In this document: piece by piece, positions 28,092 through 39,614 of the stretch
Layout: each line of letters begins with the position of its first letter
Position numbering within the stretch: position 1 is the first letter of the stretch
DNA from: Draconibacterium sediminis
Lineage (GTDB): Bacteria > Bacteroidota > Bacteroidia > Bacteroidales > Prolixibacteraceae
Assembly (NCBI RefSeq): GCF_000949475.1
Contig: NZ_JRHC01000002.1
Coordinates: forward strand, 578,137 to 642,136
DNA length: 64,000 nucleotides
Reading direction: 5' to 3'
Notes under the pieces: generated by a model
Seen by the model: only the letters and a program-made list of their open reading frames with translations
Told to the model about the DNA's origin: nothing
The model's database searches: none
Position numbers and translations under genes: made by a program

Positions 28092-29732
28092 CTAAATGAC
28101 TTTATCAGAAATAAATTTAATAACCATTCCCGGAACCGAAATATCACCATTGTCTCCGGCCATAGTACCTATTTCATCAATCAAATTACCTTGAATTATA
28201 AAGCTATTCTTATTTCTCTTTACTTTTTTTGTGATATCGATTGCTTTTTTTGACAACAGATCTTGTCCATAAATCTTAATTTCATCAGGTAAGGTTTCTG
28301 AAAATTCGAATGTTAAAGATTCATAGTAACCAAATATACCGATGGGCTTATTAAGCTCCACTTCTTTTAATGTAATATCAGCCTTTGGATGTTGCCAGCT
28401 TTTATCGGGTGTAACCCGCCCTTCAGTAGCAATTGCTATAGCACCATTTGGAAATTTTGAAGCCAGTACATATGGTGGTATTCCTTCACATTTAACTTCC
28501 GGAAGAGCTATATTTCGAGTCATTATTGCAGGAGCACTTTGCCGTACCATCTTTCTATGTGTCGACTTTAGCCAAGTGTCATTTTTTTGGAAAACAATAC
28601 TGTCGACAAGGCTTTGGGTCGAAAAATGATAGGTTCCATAACCGGCAACCATTGGAGGTGCAATACGTTGCCATAATGCAAGTCTATCCATTTCATTTAG
28701 TCGTTTGTCGACATGTCGATCTCCGGAAATCTGTAAATGAAAATCTTTTCCATCGTACATTCGCGGGGTATTCATCGGGTGACGTTTAGCTGCAACAAGT
28801 AACCCCAAAGCTGCAGCAATGTTACAATCATCCTGAATATTAAGAAAGGCTTTATAGTCATTGTTACCTGCAGTTTGCACTAATATATCATGTACTCTTT
28901 GCATGGTAGTTGTACTCACCAGCAAAGGTGCTGCATCATACGTTCTGAATACATCTGTATTTTTGATAACATCCAATGATTTTTCTGCTTTTTCTGTAGT
29001 CGAATTTAATGAAGCATTCAATTCCTGAGAAACAGCTTTTTGTCCATTATAAACTGAAAGATATGAAGTTAACCCGGGGGTATTCCATCTTGGATTTACA
29101 GGTCCTGTACCCGTAATATGCTCCAAAGTCAGTTCAGGATATATCTCTGCTTTAATGTTGGAGGCATAATAATGGGCGATATCCCCTCCATCTATCTTCC
29201 AATATTCAACTCCTGCATATTTGCTCCACTCCACAAATTTTCTCATTTCATCCTCCGACGGATTTCCCCGAACCCACAATCCAAGTCCTTTCCAACCCAG
29301 TTCTTTGATATCAAGGTTCATTTGTTTTATTCGTTCCTTTGGATCGAACTTTGCGTATCTGGGAAAATCAAGCGTGTCCATTATTAAGGTGAAAAATGTA
29401 TTATCCTTGATTCGTTTATCTTGCCAGCCGTGGTCAATCACAAAATAATAGTCGCTTCTTGTTTTCGGCAACATTACCACAGCCATGCCTTGCTCACCAA
29501 AGATATTCTCTTCGTTCATTTCTTCTCTCGCAGCTTCATTTGTATAAACAGTTGCAGCATCAGGATTTGTTACTTCCTGCCCTTTTAGGATGAGGTAGTT
29601 TTGCCAGTACCAGGTGCACCAATAATTTGGAGCTGTCCCAACCTCATTCGGGACTAAGCTTTGAATTTTCCGGTTTGTTTCGCATCCAAACAAGATTGCT
29701 ACTAAAAAAGAAATTAGAATCGCTTTGTACAT
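28092..29732 (-). CDS. Lipoprotein with GH-D-like (GH27/GH36-like) barrel, family unassigned
   Basis: A 546-residue lipoprotein (LFGC, Cys17). I do not recognise a named family. The middle looks like a TIM barrel of clan GH-D: GWKGLGLWVRG (about 146-156), EYWKIDGGD with Asp181 at the end of a strand (nucleophile candidate), and VFRTYDAAPL with Asp266 (acid/base candidate, like the R..D of GH27/GH36). A C-terminal beta-domain (about 430-546) follows. An N-terminal block has WCTWYWQNYLILKG and VIDHGWQD. An alpha-galactosidase-like or similar exo-enzyme is the best guess. The neighbours are a sulfatase and a beta-helix protein. Confidence 0.6.
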   Translation of the reverse strand: MYKAILISFLVAILFGCETNRKIQSLVPNEVGTAPNYWCTWYWQNYLILKGQEVTNPDAATVYTNEAAREEMNEENIFGEQGMAVVMLPKTRSDYYFVIDHGWQDKRIKDNTFFTLIMDTLDFPRYAKFDPKERIKQMNLDIKELGWKGLGLWVRGNPSEDEMRKFVEWSKYAGVEYWKIDGGDIAHYYASNIKAEIYPELTLEHITGTGPVNPRWNTPGLTSYLSVYNGQKAVSQELNASLNSTTEKAEKSLDVIKNTDVFRTYDAAPLLVSTTTMQRVHDILVQTAGNNDYKAFLNIQDDCNIAAALGLLVAAKRHPMNTPRMYDGKDFHLQISGDRHVDKRLNEMDRLALWQRIAPPMVAGYGTYHFSTQSLVDSIVFQKNDTWLKSTHRKMVRQSAPAIMTRNIALPEVKCEGIPPYVLASKFPNGAIAIATEGRVTPDKSWQHPKADITLKEVELNKPIGIFGYYESLTFEFSETLPDEIKIYGQDLLSKKAIDITKKVKRNKNSFIIQGNLIDEIGTMAGDNGDISVPGMVIKFISDKVI

Positions 29733-29808
29733 GGTAATATTTTGTTTTTAATCTGCTTGTGCCACACCTTATGGAAACAAAAATTAGTTCATAAAGCTGT
29801 AGCTTATA

Positions 29809-31449
29809 CTATTTGCATTGAATAGCTCCCAAGTCGGGTAAACCTTCTATTTTGTTGCCAAAATAATCATATTCTACATCTAATCCGATTGACAAGCCGA
29901 GCGGATCTCCCGGAATTGGTTCAATTTTGATCCCCTTATCTTTTATAAGGTCAATATTACCGGAAATGTAATCCTCTTTACTCAGTCCTCCCGGATTTTC
30001 AAATTGCGGGTCGCCAACAATTTGGTCCTCATCCTGAATTAAAACATCAACCGGCCAATTTTCTTTTTTCAGGTATAAGTTGTTTTTAAAAACGATATTC
30101 TCCACCTGCGATTGCCCCTCTGTTTCCGGCTTATACTGGTCGCCCTTAACTGCCCGGCTTTCGCCTTCGATGTAAAAAATATTATTGGCAATAAGCACTC
30201 CGGATGACGCCCGGTCAACTGCAATTTTGGCTACAATATCCTTATTAACGTAAATGGTATTGTTATAAAAATAACTATTAAAAGGCCCCTTTCGCGGTTT
30301 GTCGCCATTGTATCCGCTTAACCAAAATATTTTCCCTTCCTGAAATGCGCCATTCTCACCTTTAACACGATGGCCATCGTTAATGCTGATATTGTATCGA
30401 TATGCACAATTATAATTATTGCCTAAAATCTCACAAAATCCACCAGCGTTGTTTTCACTAAAACAATATTGAACAACAACATTTTTGCAATTAAAATCGA
30501 TATGACACCCGGCTGAATCTCCTGGACCTTTAGCATTTCTGAACGAATTGTGTTCGATTAAAACATCAGAGCAGCCCCAGGTCCACAGGCCACTACCACG
30601 CCCCCATTTTCGTGAATCGTTGTTGCTTCCCGAATGGTCGATATAATTTTTCTGAATGTGTGCATTTTTAACTCCGCTCATCTGCATTCCGGGGCCACCG
30701 GAAAATAAAACCCGGTTGCCGTAAAGTTTAACCTCACTGATATTTTGGTTTCGTCCGGTTAATTTAATGCCTGTGTGAGCAACATTGCTTACCTCACAAT
30801 TTTCAATTACGATACTTTTTATTTCCGCCTTCTCCAGCTGATTAATAACACGAATGCCCCATCCATAGCTTTGAGTCCCGTTTGCAGTGCGTACTTCATC
30901 CTTCCCTCTTTTATAACCGGCATCTTCAAAAAAAACATCGCGTATCTTTAGGTTTTTCAACTGAATATTTTCATAAACCCCTTCGGTTGTAGTTGTTACC
31001 AACACTCCGCAATGCATATTTTGTCCTGAGTTCCCGGCTTGCACAACACCTCCCCCATTTCCGGTAATTTCAAGATCAGACACAACAACGTTACTACAGT
31101 TTAGCAGTGTTATTCCATTGGCAAATCCTTTCGCATCAATAACAGGCAGAATCGTATTTTCAGAATATTTGTACATGCTAATTTCAACCGGCGAATCAGA
31201 AGTTCCCGAAACATCCTCCAAAACCAATCCTCCCTGAAATACAGAACCTGATGCCAACAGAATTTGAGCACCGGGCTTTAGTTCAATTTTATTTATTCGA
31301 TCAAAACTTTTCCAGGCAGTTTCCGGTGTCATTCCGTTGTTAGTATCGCTCCCTGTTTCGCTATTTACATAGTAAATTTGTTTCGACTGTTCCTCTTTTG
31401 AACAGGAAGCAAAAAGCAAGACAATAATTATTAGAAGAAGTTTATTCAT
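29809..31449 (-). CDS. Right-handed beta-helix lipoprotein, predicted glycan lyase or hydrolase
   Basis: A 546-residue lipoprotein (FASC, Cys16). The start YYVNSETGSDTNNGMTPETAWKS is the typical N-terminal cap of secreted parallel beta-helix enzymes. Coil repeats rich in N, V and I follow (NVVVSDLEITGNG, SIVIENCEVSNVAHTGIKLTG, NAHIQKNYIDHSG, DVLIEHNSFRNAKG, NVVVQYCFSENNAGG), and the C-terminus DYFGNKIEGLPDLGAIQCK is a common end. The fold is shared by pectate-lyase-like PL families and by GH28, GH120 and GH141. I cannot tell which, and no diagnostic catalytic pair is certain. It lies between the GH-D-like gene and the sulfatase remnant. Confidence 0.75.
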   Translation of the reverse strand: MNKLLLIIIVLLFASCSKEEQSKQIYYVNSETGSDTNNGMTPETAWKSFDRINKIELKPGAQILLASGSVFQGGLVLEDVSGTSDSPVEISMYKYSENTILPVIDAKGFANGITLLNCSNVVVSDLEITGNGGGVVQAGNSGQNMHCGVLVTTTTEGVYENIQLKNLKIRDVFFEDAGYKRGKDEVRTANGTQSYGWGIRVINQLEKAEIKSIVIENCEVSNVAHTGIKLTGRNQNISEVKLYGNRVLFSGGPGMQMSGVKNAHIQKNYIDHSGSNNDSRKWGRGSGLWTWGCSDVLIEHNSFRNAKGPGDSAGCHIDFNCKNVVVQYCFSENNAGGFCEILGNNYNCAYRYNISINDGHRVKGENGAFQEGKIFWLSGYNGDKPRKGPFNSYFYNNTIYVNKDIVAKIAVDRASSGVLIANNIFYIEGESRAVKGDQYKPETEGQSQVENIVFKNNLYLKKENWPVDVLIQDEDQIVGDPQFENPGGLSKEDYISGNIDLIKDKGIKIEPIPGDPLGLSIGLDVEYDYFGNKIEGLPDLGAIQCK

Positions 31450-31452
31450 GGT

Positions 31453-31587
31453 TTAGTGTTTAAAATATTCTGAATCCATACATTCACTATTTACAACTGT
31501 TTGAATCCGGACAAGCACTTCGGGATGCTTTGAGGCTACATTATGCTGTTCGCCGCGGTCTTTCGAAAGATCATACCGTTTTCTCAT
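31453..31587 (-). pseudogene. Remnant of a sulfatase C-terminus (44 codons)
   Basis: The frame reads MRKRYDLSKDRGEQHNVA followed by SKHPEVLVRIQTVVNSE and ends FKH-stop. YDLSKDxGE(Q/E)xNVAxxHPEVxxRI is the standard C-terminal tail of S1 sulfatases, where it closes the domain after the last beta-strand. Nothing of the catalytic part (no CxPSR block) remains. Its ATG directly follows the TAA of the GH2 gene in the same frame, as if the rest of the sulfatase had been deleted or replaced up to this point. It could still be translated as a short peptide, but a function is unlikely. Confidence 0.75.
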
Positions 31588-34731
<3,144 letters not shown>

Positions 34732-34752
34732 TTATTTCAATTATGACAGTGG

Positions 34753-36243
34753 TTAATACTTCCTGCTATTTTCTTTCAACCAATCGTTATAAGCGTTTTC
34801 AAGCTCTTTTACTTTTTCGGGCATAGTAAGCGCAAGATTATCACGCTCACCCGGATCATCAGAAAGATTAAAAAGTTTAAGGCTCAGATCATCAGATATC
34901 GGTTTAATATAAAAATCCGACGGACGGCCCTTTCCCCACTGTTCGTTGGTATTGGTAAGTTTCCAGTTGCCTTTACGCACCGCCCAGGTATTTCCCCAAC
35001 GCCAAACCAGCACACGATCCTGGTTTGGGTGTAAAAGGTCAATTCCATCTATAGTCTCGTCGGCAAGCTCAATTCCGGCGGCATTGCTTATGGTTGGTAA
35101 AATATCGGTAGCCGAAACATAATTGGTTTCAACTTTCCCGGCTTTCACTTTTCCCGGCCAGCTTATTGCCATCGGCACCCGAATTCCTCCTTCCCAAAGC
35201 GAATATTTGCCGGCAGAAAGCGGAGCATTTTTAGCGCCGGTTAACGGAGAGCCACCATTATCGGAAACAAAAATTATCATTGTTTCCTGATCGAGTCCCT
35301 GTTCTTTCAGCGCATCCAAAACACGACCGATGTTATCGTCGAGACAATCCAGGTTGGCCAGATAGAACTTTCGCATGTCCTCATCCTGAATGGCACCAAG
35401 TCGCGTATATTTTTCGTAATAAGCTGAATAAGATCCCGGTTTTTGATTATTAAATGTTTCCATCGAATCGGGTTCATAATTATGGATTGGCTCCACCTGG
35501 TATTTGTCCAGGTATTTTTGCGGAACTTCGTGAATTATATGGTGTACCGAGTTGTACGCCAGCGTTAAAAAGAAGGGAGCATCTTTTTCCGATTTCAGGT
35601 ATTTGATGGCTTCGTTGGTAAAAATTTCGGTCAGGTATTCGTCATCAGGATAACTTTTGTAGCCCTGGTTTTCCATTAATGGCCCAAGGTGTGCGCTGGT
35701 TCCATTCGGATCGGGTGTACGGTCAGCGATCTCTTCCGAAGTTAACCAATAGTCGTGAGCATGTGCGCTAAATCCTAGAAAGTAATCATAACCGTGATTT
35801 AAAGGATATTCACGCACATCGAATTTATGGTAATTTGTTCCAAAATCAGCTTTCCCAATTCGGGCAGTTGTGTAACCTGCTTCTTTCAAATATTCGGCAA
35901 TGGTTTTCACATTGTCGGGTAAGCCAGGTCCCCAACTTGCTTTCTCATCCCAACGGAATTGGTTCTTCCCGGTCATTAACCCTGCTCTGGAAGGGCTGCA
36001 CACCGGTGCCGTTGTATATGCCTCAGTAAATACCGTACCCGCTTCGGCAAGCCGGTTCATATTTGGGGTTGAAATTTCAGGCGAATGATTTTCAAACGGT
36101 TCAAAATCGGCATAGCCCTGATCATCAACAATGATGAGCAGAACGTTTGGCTTTTCGTTTTGATTGGATGTTTTCTGAGAACACCCCAACAAAATTACCG
36201 AGAAAATAATAATGAGAAAAAATCCATTAAATTGGTTCATCAT
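34753..36243 (-). CDS. Sulfatase lipoprotein (Cys-type, S1)
   Basis: A 496-residue lipoprotein (LLGC, Cys21). NVLLIIVDDQGYADF supplies the metal-binding Asp pair; VCSPSRAGLMTG holds the formylglycine site Cys82; FVSDNGG supplies further metal ligands, and the C-terminus has the LFNLSDDPGERDNLA tail. Insertions between about 150 and 260 (DYFLGFSAHAHDYWLTSEE, NYEPDSMETFNNQKP) set it apart from the other sulfatases in the window and probably shape a different substrate pocket. It follows the next sulfatase with a 132-bp gap that may hold a tiny membrane peptide. Confidence 0.94.
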   Translation of the reverse strand: MMNQFNGFFLIIIFSVILLGCSQKTSNQNEKPNVLLIIVDDQGYADFEPFENHSPEISTPNMNRLAEAGTVFTEAYTTAPVCSPSRAGLMTGKNQFRWDEKASWGPGLPDNVKTIAEYLKEAGYTTARIGKADFGTNYHKFDVREYPLNHGYDYFLGFSAHAHDYWLTSEEIADRTPDPNGTSAHLGPLMENQGYKSYPDDEYLTEIFTNEAIKYLKSEKDAPFFLTLAYNSVHHIIHEVPQKYLDKYQVEPIHNYEPDSMETFNNQKPGSYSAYYEKYTRLGAIQDEDMRKFYLANLDCLDDNIGRVLDALKEQGLDQETMIIFVSDNGGSPLTGAKNAPLSAGKYSLWEGGIRVPMAISWPGKVKAGKVETNYVSATDILPTISNAAGIELADETIDGIDLLHPNQDRVLVWRWGNTWAVRKGNWKLTNTNEQWGKGRPSDFYIKPISDDLSLKLFNLSDDPGERDNLALTMPEKVKELENAYNDWLKENSRKY

Positions 36244-36267
36244 GTTTAGTTCTGTGTGTTTATAATT

Positions 36268-36360
36268 TCAAGTATTTATTGCAACCAATTGTACGTTTAA
36301 AATAACGCTACCGAAAACAACAAATACACCAGCTAATACAATAAGTTTATTAAGGTTCAT
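36268..36360 (-). CDS. Possible 30-residue single-pass membrane peptide
   Basis: A short open frame fills most of the gap between two sulfatase genes: ATG at 36360, stop at 36268. The peptide is MNLNKLIVLAGVFVVFGSVI followed by LNVQLVAINT, with one strongly hydrophobic stretch of about 17 residues. It could be a real small membrane protein or a chance frame; no homologue is known to me. A second tiny membrane peptide in this window (42854-42964) makes chance a little less likely. Confidence 0.35.
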   Translation of the reverse strand: MNLNKLIVLAGVFVVFGSVILNVQLVAINT

Positions 36361-36375
36361 TTGGTTTAGGTTTTC

Positions 36376-37785
36376 TTATTCTGTAAGCTTTTCAAATCTT
36401 TCAGGATGAAGCTCATTATATTTCTTATCCTGACTCAATCCCATAAAAATCGGATCTTTCATATTTCTGTTCCAGTTCTGAAATTCTTTGGTTAGCTGTA
36501 AAATTCTATCTGGCTTCTGTTCCTCAAGGTTATTTTCTTCCGAAATATCATTAGTGAGGTTAAAAAGCATGTTTTTACTATCAGCTTTTATCAGCAGTTT
36601 ATCATCTCCCTGACGAACGGCGTAATCCTGTGCATCAAATTTTCGCCAAAATAATTGATCGTGTGGTTGCGAATTATTCTCCCCCTTCAGGTACGGAATC
36701 AAATCGATACCATCAATTTCGTTTTTCAGCGGTATTTCCTTACCGCTCTGAGCGATAATCGTTGCAAAAATATCGAGTGAGATTATGGGATTTTCATATA
36801 CTTCACCTGCCGGAATCGTTCCCGACCATTTCATGGCAAAAGGTACTCGTATTCCCCCTTCAAATAAATCGCCTTTTTGTCCGCGCAAAATTCCGTTATC
36901 CGAAGCGTTGTGATTTTCAGGTCCGCCATTGTCGGATAAAAATACCACGAGTGTATTTTCTTCCAAATTCAGTTCTTCCAGTTTATTTAGTATGAGTCCA
37001 ACTCCATCGTCAACCGCGCTTACCATGGCTGCGTAGGTTTTTCTTTTTTTATTATCAATGTTTTCAAACCTGCTCAGGTATTTTTCGGTAGCCTGCAAGG
37101 GTGCATGTGGTGCATTATAGGCGAGATAAATAAAAAACGGATTGTCTTTGTTTATTTCGATGTAGGAAACCGCTTCACGCGATAAAGCATCAGTCAAATA
37201 CTCGGTTTCATCTACTCTTTCGTAATTTCGTAGCAGGCGTGTTTTGTATCCGTCGTATTGTGAGGTTGCCTCAAACGGATCATTCAGGGTCAGTTCTTCC
37301 GGAAAATATCGGTGACCACCACTTAAAAATCCGTAAAAATCATCAAATCCTCTTTTTAAAGGGTGTAACGATTCATGTGCTCCCATGTGCCATTTCCCAA
37401 TTGCCAGCGATTTGTAACCCGCCTTCTTTAAGGCATCGGCAAGGGTTTCTTCAGTTAACGGCAAACCCATCCCGGGATCGTTTGGTGCAAACAGAGGATT
37501 TCTGCTAAAACCAAATCGGTCCTGATATCGGCCGGTAAGAAGACCTGCCCTACTTGGGCCACAAACGCAGTAACTAACGTATCCGTTGGTAAAACGCACA
37601 CCGCCTTCCGCCAATTTATCAATATTGGGAGTTGGAATATCGGTGCAACCATTAAATCCAACATCGGCATACCCCATGTCATCCACCAAAATCAACACCA
37701 GATTTGGAGAGCTGTTTTTCTCATCGCGGGTGCACGATGCGAAGATTACAGCAATAAATAAAAAGCAAAGAAATCCTGTTTTCAT
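36376..37785 (-). CDS. Sulfatase lipoprotein (Cys-type, S1)
   Basis: A 469-residue lipoprotein (FASC, Cys18). NLVLILVDDMGYADVG and VCGPSRAGLLTG (formylglycine site Cys75; Gly in the x position of CxPSR) are followed by GKWHMGAHESLHPLKRGFDDFYGFLSGGH, NAPHAPLQATEKYL and FLSDNGGPENHNASDNG. The same blocks recur in the sulfatase at 47440-48825, so the two are paralogues, probably of one subfamily. It is the first enzyme gene after susD-3, with an intercistronic hairpin between them. Confidence 0.95.
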   Translation of the reverse strand: MKTGFLCFLFIAVIFASCTRDEKNSSPNLVLILVDDMGYADVGFNGCTDIPTPNIDKLAEGGVRFTNGYVSYCVCGPSRAGLLTGRYQDRFGFSRNPLFAPNDPGMGLPLTEETLADALKKAGYKSLAIGKWHMGAHESLHPLKRGFDDFYGFLSGGHRYFPEELTLNDPFEATSQYDGYKTRLLRNYERVDETEYLTDALSREAVSYIEINKDNPFFIYLAYNAPHAPLQATEKYLSRFENIDNKKRKTYAAMVSAVDDGVGLILNKLEELNLEENTLVVFLSDNGGPENHNASDNGILRGQKGDLFEGGIRVPFAMKWSGTIPAGEVYENPIISLDIFATIIAQSGKEIPLKNEIDGIDLIPYLKGENNSQPHDQLFWRKFDAQDYAVRQGDDKLLIKADSKNMLFNLTNDISEENNLEEQKPDRILQLTKEFQNWNRNMKDPIFMGLSQDKKYNELHPERFEKLTE

Positions 37786-37837
37786 ATCAATTCATTTATA
37801 AAGATATAAGTGCTTTAGGCGCTGTTCAAGTTTGGAA

Positions 37838-37866
37838 ACCCAGGGACCAAAATATGGCCCCCGGGT
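37838..37866 (-). promoter_or_regulatory. Intercistronic hairpin after susD-3
   Basis: On the minus strand ACCCGGGGGCC (37866-37856) can pair with GGTCCCTGGGT (37848-37838) around a 7-base loop, 9 of 11 pairs being Watson-Crick and two G-U. No T run follows, so this is not a classical terminator. A hairpin here could lower expression of the downstream enzymes relative to susCD, or protect the 3' end of a shorter susCD transcript. Confidence 0.55.
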
Positions 37867-37888
37867 AACCTCCCCAAACTAAACTATT

Positions 37889-39607
37889 CTAGTATCCCGG
37901 ATTTTCAACCAGGTTCGGATTATCTGCTATGCGATCCAGTCCAATTGGCAAATAATAATTTCTTTCGGCAAAAACTCTCGTTCGTCCAAAATCCGCATCT
38001 TTAATCTTAAGTGTGTACATATCTTCATCGATGTAATAATCCCAGGTTACTCCTTTAAATCCTTTGTTGTTTAATACGTCAACGGCTATTCTCCACCGAC
38101 GTAAATCCCAGTAGCGGTGCTCTTCGATATAAAGTTCCACAAAACGTTCGTTACGTATTTCTTCCAAAGTCAATGTCTCTTTATCAGGCATTCCTGCTCT
38201 GTTTCGTATTACATTAATCAAGTTCCTGGCATCTTCCTCTTCGCCCATTTCAAACCTGGCTTCTGCTGCATTTAAGTACATTTCTCCCGTGCGGAAAACA
38301 ATCCAATCAGAATCGTCCTCGTTGTTGTTAAGGCCAATAAGCGACTCATTAACACGCTTTTTTATCAACATACCGGCTTTAATCCGGTTCCTTCGGGGTG
38401 CAACACTGGGCCAATCGGAACCAGAAGGAATAGTCCCTTTTGTTGTATTGTGTACATAAACTTTACCGTCTCCCCATGGTGTTTCAGGATAAAATGCCGA
38501 GGCCAGGAAGCGCGGGTCTTTGTTCAGAATAATTTCATCGAGAGAGAATTTATTTTTTCCATCCAGTAAATTTCTGTCCCAAACGGCAGAAGAACCGTCC
38601 TTGTACTCATATTTTTCCCATGCTTCCAGGTACATCCAGTTATTGGATCCCCAACCGGTTTGAAATCCGTCGGGCATACAATAGAAAGTCCAACCATGCG
38701 CTTTTAACAGCCCATAATCATACACTTCGGCAAAAATAACTTCCGAATTTCCATCGGTTAACATCAATTCGGTGTAGTTTTTTACCGGATCTGCATTCTC
38801 CTTATACAAAGGATGCATTCCTCCGTTAATTATTGCCATTGACGCATCGTATGCTTTTTGGTAATAGGCATTTGCCTCTCCTGAAGGTATGCCCAACAGA
38901 CCATCTAATTGCACCGAACCATATTTTGCAATACTACCGGCATATAACATAGCACGGCTTTTTAATGCATAAGCTGCCCATTTTGTAGGCCGGCCAAAAT
39001 TACCTGAGTCGTAACTATCGGGTAAAAGATTAACCAAAGCATCCATTTCCGATGCAATAAAATCATAAATCTCCTTTTCCGAATTGCGCTCAACGTATAA
39101 CTCCTCAATGGGTTGATCAATACTTTGAGCTTCAGTAAGTAATGGAACACCGCCGTAACGTTTTACCAGCTCGAAATACATAAATGCACGCAACCATCTT
39201 GCCTCTGCCGTTTTTTGAGCTACTAAATCAGCATCAAAAGTGGCTTCTTCCAGTATTTCCATAATTTCGTTACACGAACGAATATTTCCGTATGGCCAGT
39301 ATTCCAATGCTGAGTGTGCACCATTTTCATCAATAATTTTCATGGCTGCATTATATGGTGTTTGCCAACCGGCAAATACATTCGATTCATCCGACATCAC
39401 ATTTAACAGGGCATTTCCTTCACCCCCCGACTGAAACCTGGTGCCGTTATAGATTTTATTCAAGAATGCGTCAACAAGGACAGGATCGTTTTTCACAGCA
39501 TCTTCTGATATAATATTGGTAGGAGCAATGTCTAATAAGTCGCTACAACCAAACAGAAGAACAAATAATGGTAGTATAAATATTATCTTTTTCATCGTTC
39601 TAATCAT
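37889..39607 (-). CDS. SusD-3, RagB/SusD-family lipoprotein
   Basis: A 572-residue lipoprotein (LFGC, Cys21, counted from the first Met; an internal Met at 39595 would also give a good signal peptide). LLDIAPTNIISEDAV, RWLRAFMYFELVKRYGGVPLLTEA, FRTGEMYLNAAEARFEMG, VIRNRAGMPD and ERFVELYIEEHRYWDLRRWRIA are standard SusD blocks. It pairs with SusC-3, 7 bp upstream. The enzymes that follow are sulfatases and a beta-galactosidase, so a sulfated galactose-containing oligosaccharide is the likely ligand. Confidence 0.95.
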   Translation of the reverse strand: MIRTMKKIIFILPLFVLLFGCSDLLDIAPTNIISEDAVKNDPVLVDAFLNKIYNGTRFQSGGEGNALLNVMSDESNVFAGWQTPYNAAMKIIDENGAHSALEYWPYGNIRSCNEIMEILEEATFDADLVAQKTAEARWLRAFMYFELVKRYGGVPLLTEAQSIDQPIEELYVERNSEKEIYDFIASEMDALVNLLPDSYDSGNFGRPTKWAAYALKSRAMLYAGSIAKYGSVQLDGLLGIPSGEANAYYQKAYDASMAIINGGMHPLYKENADPVKNYTELMLTDGNSEVIFAEVYDYGLLKAHGWTFYCMPDGFQTGWGSNNWMYLEAWEKYEYKDGSSAVWDRNLLDGKNKFSLDEIILNKDPRFLASAFYPETPWGDGKVYVHNTTKGTIPSGSDWPSVAPRRNRIKAGMLIKKRVNESLIGLNNNEDDSDWIVFRTGEMYLNAAEARFEMGEEEDARNLINVIRNRAGMPDKETLTLEEIRNERFVELYIEEHRYWDLRRWRIAVDVLNNKGFKGVTWDYYIDEDMYTLKIKDADFGRTRVFAERNYYLPIGLDRIADNPNLVENPGY

Positions 39608-39614
39608 TTAGAGT

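Noticed and set aside
27968..28150. N-terminal extension of the sulfatase at 26402
   Set aside because: It would overlap the upstream gene by 59 bp and hide a proper lipoprotein signal at the inner ATG.
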